Assembly: GCA_030710605.1 (NCBI GenBank)
Contig: CP092863.1
Span: 118,012,164-118,076,163 of the forward strand
DNA from: Cordylochernes scorpioides
Taxonomy: Eukaryota > Arthropoda > Arachnida > Pseudoscorpiones > Chernetidae
Reading direction: 5' to 3'
DNA: 64,000 bases
The notes under the pieces were generated by a model that was not told the DNA's origin, searched no databases, and saw only the letters and a program-made list of their open reading frames with translations. Both the position numbers and the translations under genes were made by a program. This document shows, one piece after another, positions 1 through 10,293 of this stretch (position 1 is its first letter; each line of letters begins with the position of its first letter).

Positions 1-20
1 AAAGTGATTTTGGAACCGAA
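1..20 (+). repeat. Tail fragment of tRNA-like repeat B
   Basis: The first 20 bases match the end of the longer repeats at 9011-9190 and 36832-37010 (AAAGTGATTTTGGAACCGA). The window therefore starts inside, or at the very end of, another copy of that family. Confidence 0.6.
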
Positions 21-588
21 CCGATATATTTTTTATAAAGGCTGACGTCAATTGAGCAAGTGGTTCTAAATATAGAAAGCGATTTGAAACGAACTAAGTG
101 ATGAGCTAAAATGACTGCCATTGTTAGATATATATATATAAATTTGCATAGTCTTTTGTATGTAAATAGGTATGTTATATCAAAATGTAAGGCGTGACTT
201 TTGTGGTTGCATCATCCTTGATATTCCCATCAAAAATGTATATGGCGTCTATTTGAATTCGTTTCGCGTCTCTTTTAAATGTTTTTTTATAGTCTCCTGG
301 AGAAGAAGGCTGGTTTATATCTGACCTTGAAAGTTGTATTTTCGGGAAAAGAGAACCAGGTTTTAAAAAATGCGCCTGGAAACTGGTTTTAAAAATAACA
401 AATAGCTCCAATAGCTACCTATTCATGCAGAAGTATGATAAGGAAAATCTTCAAAAATGTACGTCTGCATCTATCCATACACTTTTTTTTTCTGTGATGC
501 ACTGAGGGGTAGTTGGAGATATCGGCAACCTGGGTTTTATCTAAATAAATAATCCACCTTTATCAATTTTTTTAAAATTATTTTTTAA
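21..588. other. Non-coding stretch, nothing recognised
   Basis: AT-rich sequence with a short TA microsatellite near 130-143. No coding frame with recognisable protein similarity and no repeat with a second copy that I could identify. Confidence 0.5.
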
Positions 589-772
589 ATGCGTTCCAAT
601 GGTCCCCAATCTTGTAAAAGTCCAACCTCACCAGCGAGTGCAAGTAACCAAACGTGCAAAAGTCGAACTGTTTTTCACATGTGTAGACATGTGGTGTACT
701 TCAGTAAAAGCAGTCACCAACTTCTACCCACCATGATTATCATGGCCTGTACCACGTGTACTAGAGATAATT
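589..772 (+). repeat. tRNA-derived SINE (family A), head missing
   Basis: Matches the body and 3' end of the full SINE at 8089-8392. It shares the CACCAGCGAGTGCAAGTAAC block, the ACATGTGTAGACATGTGG block and the terminal CCATGATTATCATGG near-palindrome followed by a CCACGTGTACTAG end. The tRNA-like head is absent, so this is a 5'-truncated copy. Confidence 0.75.
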
Positions 773-2302
773 TTTAAAAATAAATTTGTTTTTGAAAATG
801 TGTAGGTTTGATTTTATAGACTAGGTGTCATGTGATAAACAATAGATAACATATCAAATTCTCGATCTAAAAAAAAAAAGGTTATTTTTAACAACAAGGC
901 GTACTCTAATAAAAAAAAAAGCTCTGTTAGAAAAAAAAAGAAGTGTTAGCACTCCCGTTGACAAGGATGGAATGGCCTTCGGACCCAACATACATATGGT
1001 TCTATAGACGAGAAAACTTTCAACATGTTTATCTATTTCTCAATAATCAAGTCCAGAAATAGATGTCAAGGTCACGTTTCCAGAGACTAATTAAATTCTA
1101 GCTGCGATCTGAGAGACGGATAGATGCAATACCAGATGTTTCTAGCACAGATATCCTGTACGGTTAGTGTTGTTAGAACGTATCAAACTACGGAATAGAT
1201 GAATCTTTGCTGCTGGTTTCTGAGCAGATAGTAGATCTTGTCATTTTCATCCATCAATAAAGATACAAAATATCATGATTATCATCTTTGCTATCTCTAT
1301 CGTTGAAAATTACGACAAATTTAAAGATAAACTTCTTATATATAACTAAAATAAGTTTCTATAGACTTTACCCTCTTAGGAATCACCAACCTAAATCCAG
1401 CATCCCTAGAAAATCCCCCAATTATTTGTTTTAATCAAACTGAAGTGACGTTGGTCTTCTCCATTGTATCTAGGTGGCAAACCATCTTGTGCGAATTTGC
1501 TGAAATGTCGACACCTATAATTCTGCCATTTGTTATTACAACTTGTCATTTTGTTTATTTTAATCGCTCGAGTTCAATTTGGGTATTTTTGTTTTACATT
1601 ATGTTCCAATTTAGAACTCTTATATGTTTTTTTTTTTATTATTATTTTAACAAACCTCTCTTCTTTATTAATATTATTATATTTGCACGTTGAGAACAGC
1701 GTTAATAGTATCGAGCACAAAATCCCAACTTCTTAGCATTCCAAGAGAGAGGTTTACAAAAACAAACAAAAAAAACATAAAATGACCTGTTTCGTGTTTA
1801 AGGTCACACGAATTATGTTTGGATAACCTTAGGTATCTGATCAGAGTTTATAAGAAGGTCGCGGATATTTCTGGGGGTGACCGCTGGGGTATGTCACGTG
1901 ACCCGCTGGGGCTATAACTGACATCCGGTATCGTCTGCCAGGATATATTTACATATCCCCTCGCTCGTAGAATGTCCGTCTGCTCCTTAGTGAACCTTGT
2001 TCTTCCTTGTTGTTGCTCGTGGTTCATAGATCTCATGCTTCTCCTTTTAATTCTTCACCATATTACATCAACTCCGCTATCTTCTGTCAGGATATATTTA
2101 CATATCTCCTCGCCCATAGAAAGTCAGTCTTCTCCTTAGTGAGCCTTGTTGTTGCTCATGTTAGTGGCATATAAGTGGTTTATGGATCTTTAGACTCTTC
2201 ACCATTTTACATCAATTTCAAGACAGCAATCTTCAATTTATTTTATTTTTAAACTCTCAAATGCAATAACCTCAACCGTCTCTTTAATTTACCAAAATCT
2301 GA
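773..2302. other. Non-coding stretch with a ~150 bp tandem duplication
   Basis: No gene seen. Around 1927-2065 and 2085-2215 a block is present twice in direct orientation: GGATATATTTACATAT, then CCTCG, then CTCCTTAGTGA, then CCTTGTTGTTGCTC, ending in CTTCACCAT. This is a diverged local tandem duplication. A poly-T/ATT stretch lies near 1627-1690. Confidence 0.5.
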
Positions 2303-2345
2303 TCAATCACATAACATTAGAGCTTTGGCAATTTCAGAACGTCCA

Positions 2346-2388
2346 TCTGAAGACCATGGTTTCGGGCTATGGCCCTTGTCAGTCCAGG
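2346..2388 (-). ncRNA. Decayed hammerhead-like motif
   Basis: Read on the minus strand: a five-base stem I strand (CTGGA), the core as CTGACAA, a perfect stem II (GGGCCATAGCCC), GAA, stem III ACC-AT-GGT, a C at the cleavage position and TTCAG pairing back to stem I. The core should read CTGANGA, so G8 is replaced by A. The copy is probably inactive. It matches the pattern at 63942-63986. Confidence 0.5.
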
Positions 2389-4011
2389 GCGGAGTTTGAC
2401 TCAAGGGATTTGTGGAATCATCCGAATTTTCAAAGAGGTGTTTGGATGGCAAAGCGGCTAGGCCAATTATTACACCAATAACTTCTTTCTTATCTCCACT
2501 CAATCATATTAGGGTATCAAGCTTGTAACGCTTGAGATCATGACTGGGTGAAGTAGAATGCGTCTGCCTTTGTCATTAAGACTGGGAGCACTACTCAGTG
2601 GCAGGCCGACTTAGCTCCAAAAGAAATGGCCACCTCTGACATGAAGAATAGACACCATGTGCAGTCGCTTCCAACACCAATAACTAAAACTGTAGTTTAA
2701 AAAAAGAATCATATTTAAATATAAGCTAATATATTTTTAAAAAATTGATATCTAAATATAAGTAAGTGTCTGTCCATCTGAAGTAAATACTGAAAGATGA
2801 TGATAATAATTATCATTATAGCAAATCGTCAATAAACCAACAAACTGACCATATAAAATTGTGAAATTTCTGGGAATTAAGGTAGATCGACTAGATTGTA
2901 AAGATCCAGTTTGGGAAACGAGTTTGGCCACGTTGATTTCCAAAGCAGCCGACAGACTTGCGTAACATAGTGGCGGCGATCAATTTTTCTTGTGCAGCGT
3001 GGTCGGGTTTATTTATTCCCACGCGTATGGAGACGTAATCATTGGAATACAAACCAAATGGACCTGGCTTCGCCCGGTATGTGTAGACACGTGGCGACTT
3101 TATAGTACACAGAAGTATTCTATTCAATAAGATTTGTAAGGTCTGTTGTACTTCCTGTAGATACCTTCTACCTCCAGCGTTTTCATGGCCCCCATAAACG
3201 GCCCATTTGTTGTTGCAAGCAGTCTCAACTCACCATGAATATCATATCCTGATAGTACAAGTGTTCTGATAATAATATATTTGAGCTATGTTTTCTAGGG
3301 GTACATTATCAGTAATATAGATTGCATTTTTGATAATAAATGGTGCGCAAGTTGTTGTTAGCATCCATCAAGTAGAGTTCGACTTTTGGTGACTAAATGG
3401 ACAAATATTCTCTAATTTGATCTGATATCAGCAGTGCTATCTCAATGTTGTCGATGTCACTTTCTTCAGTGTTTTCTCAGCAGTGGTTGATACAGAAGTG
3501 GTTTGCCAGTGCCTTTCGTGTATGCCGTTAGCAAAATAAATTAGGCTCTTCCGCCTTTTGGGACGATTCCCCCCCAAGGACAAGTCTTTCTTCATTACAT
3601 GAATGACGTTGAAACCTTATCCCGGCTTTCATCCAGTCCTCTTTTGTGTTAACCATCCCATTAGGATGCTTCCTGTCCTCTACCGGAGGCCTCGCTAATC
3701 ATGTATAAAATTTTTATATAAAAAAAAATCCCCCAAAAAAACTAAAAATAATTTATTATCCCTACTGGTGTCACTCCTAGTGGTAAAATAAGAATTAATG
3801 AAATTTGGTTTTCTTTTTATTACAATTAGCGCATGGAATTTTTTTCTATATAGAACATACATGTTATAAACACGGCTACTTCTATGTTAAATTTATTATG
3901 GAATGATTTTTTGGCGTAATAGAACAACGAACTATTATACACAAAATTCACATTGTTGTAAATATATTGGTAGATGTAGTGACAGAGCTATAAATAAGTT
4001 TCATATTGATA
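2389..4011. other. Non-coding stretch with a dispersed repeat
   Basis: No gene seen. At about 3067-3200 a block beginning CGGTATGTGTAGACACGTGG is repeated in the same orientation at about 5999-6130. Upstream of it is GGCTTCGCCCGG, a GC-rich motif typical of Helitron ends. A CT-rich unique stretch follows to about 3700. Confidence 0.45.
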
Positions 4012-4502
4012 CTAGCCGAATGACCCGGGCAACGCCCGGGTTTTACCCGATTAAATGTTTTTATTCAAATACTATTCGTTACAATTATAAATTGGCGCCG
4101 TGGATGTCACTCTTGTGAAACGTCCCGCTCCAAACTTTGTGTCTGAGAAGCGATATTTTTATAGAAAGATGATCTGGCTTTTGTTTTCTGCTCGAATGAA
4201 TGTTTTTCTGTTAGAATTTTGTTCCTGCGTACAAAATAATGAACTGGTTTCACCCGTGGTCTCTGCTTTTTGGAATTTTTCCCGATATAATTTTGTATCT
4301 GATAATCAAACATGATACAGCAATATCGTCATCATCATTTTCTGACTAAAAATATATAGTTTTAATAATTGATTTATATATATTTTTAAATAGCCTATCG
4401 TCTTCCTCGTATTTTTTTACCTATGTGTGGAAATTTTGGTTTGAATTAGTGAACTACTGCGAATTTGTATACCGGACATACAAACAAACATTCATTTATA
4501 TA

Positions 4503-5807
4503 CAAGGTATGTCCCATAAGTTCCCGGACTGGGTCCATACAAAAAAAAGGTAAGATTTTTTTTAAATTTTTTAATTAAAACTTTTCAAAGTAATCCCCCC
4601 TTGCTTCAACGCACCAGCGCCATCGTTTCTCCCAATTGTCGAAACAGTTTTTATAAGCCTCTTTTGGAATGCTCTTCAATGCTAACGGCGATTTTTCTAT
4701 TATGTCATCCCTGGTGTCAAAATGTCTTCCTTTTAGAACTGCTTTAAGTTTGGGGAACAGGAAAAAGTCATTTGGTGCGATGTCTGGGAAATAGGGTGGT
4801 TGAAGTAGGATTTGTGTCCCGTTTTTCGCCAAAAAGCTAGTCATCAAGTGCGCTGTGTGAGGGCGAGCATTGTCATGGTGTAGGATCCAGCCACCATTAG
4901 TCCATTTTTCTGGCCTTTTTTTTCGAATCGCTTCCCTTAGACGGCGAAGAATGCCCAAATACATATTCTTGATAACTGTTTGGCCTGCATGAAGATACTC
5001 GTGATGAAAAATGCCCTTTTTATCCAAAAAAGCGACCAGCAACACCTTGTTTCTGGATTTCAATAATCTGAGATTTTTTGGGTCTAAGCTCACCCTGACA
5101 TCTCCACTCGGCAGATTGATGCTTGGTTTCAGGATCATAGCCATAGACCCATGTCTCGTAGCCTGTGATTATCTTGTCTTTCCATTCCGGATCCGTTCTT
5201 GTCATTTCCAACATGTCCTCACAGGTTGCAAGCCGACACAGTTTTTGCTCATTAGTGAGGAATCTTGGGATGAATTTTGCAGGAGTCTTTTTTATTTGGT
5301 TATGATCCTTCCAATCGTTGTTTTAGAGATGCCTGTGTCTTGCTCTAGCTCTAGCAAAGTGGTTCGAGGATTTTCTTTTATCAAATCGGTGATTTTTTGC
5401 ACATTTTCATCAGTTCTTTGAAAATTTTGGGCGTCCTTGACGAAGATCATCTTCAATGGAAATTCTGCCAGCTTTATATCTAGAATGCCATTCAAAAACA
5501 ATTGTTCTCTTTGGGGAATGCTTTATTAAGCATTTAAAAAGTTTTGGTTGCTGATATTTGAAGTTTCACACAAAATTCTATGCAAATCCTCTGCTTCAAT
5601 TTTCGTTCCATCGTAAAATCGCCGCAGCGCTATGTGTAACCTTTAAATAAATTAGAATAACTTTGGGGCGCGTGCACGTACCGCCTCGATATTGGTACCA
5701 CCGTGTAGCCAGATATTTTTTCTATAATAAACAGTCAAATTCATTTACATTTTTCATTTATTTATTTTTTTATGGACCCAGTCCGGGAACTTATGGGACA
5801 TACCTTG
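4503..5807 (-). mobile_element. mariner (Tc1/mariner DD34D) transposon
   Basis: The element is 1305 bp. The 37-bp terminal inverted repeats are identical as read (CAAGGTATGTCCCATAAG...) and both ends are flanked by TA (4501-4502, 5808-5809). The remains of a transposase lie between them on the minus strand. It inserted in the TA-rich 5' tip of Helitron copy 1, only about 6 bp from that element's end, so it is younger than that Helitron copy. Confidence 0.95.
4575..5501 (-). pseudogene. Broken mariner transposase
   Basis: The reading is split over three frames. The N-terminal part (5501-5292) keeps the helix-turn-helix region with TLLELEQDTGISKTTIGRI. The middle part (5280s-5020) holds ITGYETWVYGYDPETK. 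The C-terminal part (about 5090-4575) holds HHDNARPHTA and APNDFFLFPKLK, with 34 residues between the second and third catalytic aspartates, as expected for DD34D mariners. Two frame breaks and a stop after IITK disable it. The first catalytic aspartate, normally in the TGDETW motif, is tyrosine here (TGYETW), so even a joined frame would lack the catalytic triad. Length before damage would be near the usual 340-350 residues. Confidence 0.93.
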
Positions 5808-5815
5808 TATATAGA

Positions 5816-6742
5816 TATTACTTGCAAATATTTAAAAATAATTAATTGCAATTATCTCAACGATTGAATTTGGATTTATGAAATCGGCCATTATTTTTGC
5901 ATCAACCTAATAATATAACATTTATTTATAAGAATAGCTAACGGACTTTTAATATCTATAGATACTTTGGAAATCATACCTACCATGTTTATCATAACCC
6001 GGTATGTGTAGACACGTGGCGACTTTATAGTACACAAACGTCTTTACTCAATAAGATTTTGTAAGGTCTGTAGACATATGTTGTACTTCCTGTACGTTTT
6101 CATGGCCCCATAAACGTGTAGACGACTTACGGCGAGACACTTCAATCATATTAAAATATCATTTCTGGAGGCATCTAAAATGATTGCTAATCTCTTTTTT
6201 CTTTGACTGCACTTCCTGGAATATATATCTGCCCAGATGGGGACGATATCTCTGTTTGTCTAAGATTTAGTTCTCTTCCTAGCATCTCTCCTTTATCTTG
6301 TTACTAAAACTGGTACAATCTTTAATATGTAAATTTCCGCAATGATTATTTTTTTGATAAAGTATTTCTTAGATAAATATTATCTCTACAGATTTTTTTT
6401 TGATAATATTATTTATTTAGATAACCCAGGAGCCACGTACAGAAGTCACCAACTACCTGGACTGTCCTTCTGACACCTAAGTCTTCTTGGTTTTATTCAC
6501 AATGTCAGTGGAAGTCCAATACATGAGATGGCGCCAGGGGATTCTAGGGATGCTGTATATAATATATATCATAGGGAACACATTGGCAAAAAAAAAAAAA
6601 TATTATTGCAAATTGTGCCGATAGATGGCGATTACATTTACAATATGTAAATTACCACACAATCTTTGATTATTCTCAGTATCTTCGATCTACCAAAACC
6701 CATCTTTCACTTCTTGAGCTTAAGCATCTTTTGTGTCTAACT
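5816..6742. other. Non-coding stretch with dispersed repeat
   Basis: The same block as at 3067-3200 recurs at about 5999-6130 (CGGTATGTGTAGACACGTGG; poor match after 100 bp). At about 6425-6480 an AGGAGCCACGTAC..GTCACCAACTAC block resembles sequence near 9215-9250 and 34708-34735. No coding sequence recognised. Confidence 0.45.
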
Positions 6743-7776
6743 CAGGGGTCGGTAACCTGCGGCTCGCAAGCCACATTCAGTTCTTTAGATGTGAAGCTGC
6801 GGCTCTTTACATAGTTCCATATGTAAATATTATTTATGTGAGTACTATTTTTTGTTGGCAAGAAAACAAATTGTGGTTCTTTAAAAACTTTTTTATTTTT
6901 TGGTAAATCCAACTCATTTTTATTATGTTTTGATATTCGATTTGAAAAATCACCTCTTGTGTCGATTAGCTTTCATGTAGAAAGTTCAAAAGTAAAAATC
7001 TTTGAAAGTGTAAACTTATTGAGTATATCATGTTCATTTAAAAAGAATTCCTTGTACTTCCTTGATTCTATTTCAAATGGAAGTTTAATTTCATAAATAA
7101 TATCTATCTTCACATCGTTTTTTTTAAATTCGTTTAAGATATCTATCTATATATATAAAAATGAATGTTTGTTTGTATTTCCGGTATACAAATTCGCAGT
7201 AGTTCACTAATTCAAACCAAAATTTCCATACATTGGTAAAAAAAATACGGGGAAGACGATAGGCTATTTTAAAAAATATATAAATCAATTATTAAAACTA
7301 TTTTTAGTCAGAAAATGATGATGACGATATTGCTGTATCATGTTTGATTATCAGATACAAAATTATATCGGGAAAAATTCCAAAAAGCAGAGACCACGGG
7401 TGAAAACAGTTCATTATTTTGTACGCAGGAACAAAATTCTAACAGAAAAACATTCATTCGAGCAGAAAACAAAAGCCAGATCATCTTTCTATAAAAATAT
7501 CGCTTCTCAGACACAAAGTTTGGAGCGGGACGTTTCACAAAACTGACATCCACGGTGCCAATTTATAATTGTAACGAATAGTATTTGAATAAAAACATTT
7601 AATCGGTAAAACCCGGGCGTTGCCCGGGTCATTCGGCTAGTTCAAAATATTTTAAAATATATTTTTAAAAAAAATCATTTAAACAAAAATGTTGCAAGGC
7701 CTTCTTCAACTTTGAAATTTTGTAAATTGTAATTTTGGACTCTTCCGACTCAAAAAGGTTGCCGACCTTTATATTT
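6743..7776. mobile_element. hAT-type non-autonomous element, interrupted by Helitron 2
   Basis: The left end reads CAGGGGTCGGTAACCTGCGG and the right end has AGGTTGCCGACC, the imperfect inverse. The 8-bp flanks GTCTAACT (6735-6742) and GCCTAACC (7777-7784) match at 6 of 8 positions, the hAT target-duplication length. A much cleaner relative lies at 27313-27573. The Helitron at 7142-7640 is nested inside and accounts for half the length. Confidence 0.75.
7142..7640 (+). mobile_element. Non-autonomous Helitron copy 2
   Basis: The element is 499 bp. It starts TCTATCTATATATATAAAA after an A and ends with hairpin ACCCGGGC-GTT-GCCCGGGT, then CATTCGG and CTAG (7637-7640) before a T. The interior is near-identical to copy 1 in the opposite orientation. 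Small open frames of 68-71 codons in both copies are by-products of this shared sequence, not genes. Confidence 0.88.
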
Positions 7777-8088
7777 GCCTAACCTACCTATATGATATAT
7801 CTCGAATTCTCGTCAGATTCTACATTTATTTTATCATGACAACTGGCTTTTCTTAAGCTTATGTTGTTATTGGATGTCTAGTGCTTATACATTGGGTTAC
7901 TATTGCGGCGGTCTGATTTGAGAAATTTGAACTTTTTTTGACACGTATGATTCTTTTTAAAATGTCCTTTTCTACTGCCTTTACTGCAATGATAAAATAA
8001 TGGGAAGGCCTGTCTCATCAGTGGTGAACCTTCCTAGCGGTTTCGCCAATTTAATCTACTATACTCCTGTATACCATACACAGTATAA
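7777..8088 (-). repeat. Foldback family D, partial copy
   Basis: On the minus strand this contains the family D core: TTGGCGAAACCGCTAGGAAGG, then CCACTGATGAGAC, then the poly-AT link and TTGCAGTAAAGGCAGT, within about 7971-8062. The rest is unique AT-rich sequence. Confidence 0.6.
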
Positions 8089-8392
8089 ATGGGGGGGTCG
8101 ATGGAAGGATGGTCTAAACCATTGGTTTTCGACCGCAACGACCCGGGTTCGATTCCCGCATTGGGCACTTTTTTTCTGATAAAAAAAAAAATGCTCCAAT
8201 GGCCCCCGATTCTTACAAAAGTCCAACCCCACCAGCGAGTGCAAGTAACCAAACGGGGCTCTGGAAAATTTGTAAGTGCAAAGTCGAACTGCTTTTCACA
8301 TGTGTAGAGATGTGGTGCAGTAAAAGCAATCGCCTACTTCTACCCACTATGATTATCATGGCCTGTACCAAGTGTACTAAGCACTTTACCAC
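8089..8392 (+). repeat. tRNA-derived SINE (family A), full copy
   Basis: The head (8092-8166) looks like a tRNA-Glu(TTC) relative. An A-box-like GGATGGTCTAAACC is followed by GGTTTTCGACC around the anticodon and a perfect B box GGGTTCGATTCC at 8144-8155. The roughly 220-bp body contains the CACCAGCGAGTGCAAGTAAC block. The 3' end reads ATGATTATCATGG..TGTACTAAG. An internal pol III promoter on the + strand is implied. The tRNA-Glu assignment rests on similarity by eye. Confidence 0.8.
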
Positions 8393-9010
8393 TGATGAGC
8401 CAGGCTCTCTCATTATTTTATCATTGCAGTAAGGGGGCAGGGGGGGGGGTAGAAAATTGATTTATTTTAAAAAGAATTATACGCGTCAAAATAGTTCGAA
8501 TATCCCATAACAGGTGGCGCGCTAATGCATTCATATAAATATTGTCTGAATTGCAAAAGGAGCTGGTTTCTGAAGAAGGCCAAGAGCACTCTGACGGATG
8601 GATGTTGAAATGTGTAATCCTACACGGATAGTAATGAAATGCGAGACATCTTGAGAAAGTGCTTCAATTTTGGCTCTCGAAATCTTCTTCAAGTAGCTGA
8701 AAGTGGTTCTTCCGCCGAGTGGATGCTCTGTTGGCTTCTGAAATCGGCCTATATTTCCTGACGCCTGCTTGACCTTAAATGGTAATGGAGAGTGAAGGGT
8801 CCATTTTGTGCTCTGGTGGCTGCCGGAGAAACCGGTCCATCCACTGGCGCGGCCCTTGACGGTCGTGTTTACTCTCTTGCCTATGGCTTCCTCTTTCTTT
8901 AAATGTCTGTCTGTAAAAACGATTTCTGGAAATGTTGCTTACGTGGATATTTTTGACAATTTGAAATCCTTTATTGAATTATTCTCTCTCTTTCTTGAAT
9001 AAAAAAAGAA
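8393..9010 (+). repeat. Foldback family D fragment, then unique sequence
   Basis: At 8388-8545: ACCACTGATGAGCCAGG, CTCTC, ATTGCAGTAAGG, a G-run, then AATTATACGCGTCAAAATAG and GGTGGCGCGCTAATGC. This is the 3' half of family D with the alternative TTCGAA-type end seen at 51047-51175. From about 8550 to 9000 I see no repeat and no coding sequence. Confidence 0.55.
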
Positions 9011-9190
9011 GTCGGTGGACGAGTGGGTAACACCCACGATTCCCGACAGCCATGAACTGGGATTAAATCCCACGTTAACATTTTGTTCAATATGTGAATA
9101 ACCTTCACATATATTATTCATTGTTGTGATTATCATACACTAGGTTGCTCTTGTTGAGCTGTACCTAATAAAGTGATTTTGGAACCGAAT
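9011..9190 (+). repeat. tRNA-like repeat B, copy 1
   Basis: Starts GTCGGTGGACGAGTGGGTAA, which resembles a tRNA D-arm/A-box. About 45 bp on, GGGATTAAATCCC resembles a decayed B box. The body continues through TAACATTTTGTTCAATATGTG to the tail GTGATTTTGGAACCGA. A second copy is at 36832-37010. Probably a tRNA-derived SINE; the parental tRNA is not clear. Confidence 0.65.
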
Positions 9191-10173
9191 CTCTCTTGAA
9201 GTAACCCAAATTCCTGGAGCTACGTACTAAAGTCGCAGCCAACTATCCGGGTTGAGACTTAACGTCTAATGGTGGACATCCAGTTTATCAGATGTACTGT
9301 ACTTGGTTCTGTAGGTCTTCAGGGGAAATATGCTTATTCCTAGGAGAGTGGCTGTATTGACTTATTATGATACATTTAAAATAATAGTGATCAATGATGA
9401 TATCTACAGAGGTGATATGTTTTTCTTTAGCCAAGGTCCCCCAACTTAAAATAGTCCCCCTACAAACGGCGGGGGGGTCTACTTGAACCCTCCTCAGTTC
9501 TAAGCTTAGGAAAGACTTGTAGATACACGCCGTGTCAGACCCCAGGACATAATGTCTTGTCCCGTATTCTTTTGTACCTGAGGCTCCTATTCCTCATATA
9601 TGTAAATAATTTTAACATGTGGGGCACTTCTATATTGCTTTCTCTTCTCCCATTTTCATTTCCTTAGATTTGTTTTTTAAGCAAACTCGTATGGATCTGA
9701 TTATACTAACGTCGTTTACTTTGATTAATTTTCTCTTTATGTCATTCGATTTGTCTATACTTATCGTTTCTTTCTCCTCAGATAGGGCAAGTTTCATAAG
9801 CTATCATGAATGTTTCATATGTGGAAACATTCGTATCTATATATATTGGGTGTTATAAAGTAGAAATATATCTTTATAAAAGTCTATAATTCCATCCTCA
9901 ATATATGTATCTCTATTGGAATATCATATTTTTCACAGAAAGAAAAAACAGGATTTCCTTCATGGCCGGTTGTGTTCTCTCTTAATCATCATATGTCCCT
10001 CTTGCACACATTCCATTCAATCCACCCAGAAGTTGCCTTATATCTAAGAACAAACAGCTCAAGCGTAGAGCCCCAAGACAGACTACCAGATTTCAAGCCC
10101 CCAATTTATATCCTTTACATAACTACACGACACTTATTTCCATATAAAACAGGTATACAAGTTAAGGATACAA
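9191..10173. other. Non-coding stretch
   Basis: No convincing gene. A CTGGAGCTACGTAC-type block near 9213 recurs weakly at 6430 and 34708. A C/G-run segment (9440-9480) and AT-rich sequence follow. Confidence 0.4.
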
Positions 10174-10293
10174 ACAATGCACCATATCCTAAGGGACTGT
10201 CCTCGAAGATTCTTCCAGGGAACACTTGGGGATATCCACCGGTGCACAGAGGAGGCCCTGGAGTGGATTCGTCACCTCGACATTCCACTCTAG
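10174..10293 (+). pseudogene. 3' end of a LINE reverse transcriptase ORF
   Basis: One frame reads TMHHILRDCPRRFFQGTLGD, continues ...ALEWIRHLDIPL and stops with TAG at 10291-10293. An H-x-L-x-x-C-P motif followed by a short tail ending in an ALEWIR-type phrase is typical of the extreme C-terminus of CR1/jockey-superfamily LINE proteins. Upstream frames (9970-10170) are broken. The ATAAATAAA-rich sequence after 10344 may be the element's 3' tail. Confidence 0.6.

Larger units (their letters stand above)
4012..5815 (-). mobile_element. Non-autonomous Helitron copy 1, with mariner inside
   Basis: On the minus strand the element starts with TC at 5815, just after an A. It ends with an 8-bp GC-rich hairpin (4023-4041, ACCCGGGC-AAC-GCCCGGGT), seven bases, then CTAG at 4012-4015 followed by T. 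TC at the 5' end, a 3' hairpin, a CTRR terminus and insertion between A and T are the Helitron hallmarks. Removing the mariner and one TA leaves about 497 bp, matching the 499 bp copy at 7142-7640. No Rep/helicase coding is present, so it depends on another element. Confidence 0.85.

Noticed and set aside
3061..3200. Possible Helitron end at the GGCTTCGCCCGG motif
   Set aside because: The GC motif resembles Helitron hairpins, but no CTRR terminus or hairpin of adequate length follows; kept only as a dispersed repeat.
4100..4315. 71-codon frame also present at 7338-7553
   Set aside because: Both copies lie inside the non-autonomous Helitron; the near-identity comes from the repeat, not from a conserved gene.
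8089..8166. Possible tRNA-Glu gene
   Set aside because: The B box and anticodon region look tRNA-like, but the acceptor ends do not pair well and the same head is fused to a SINE body in several copies.
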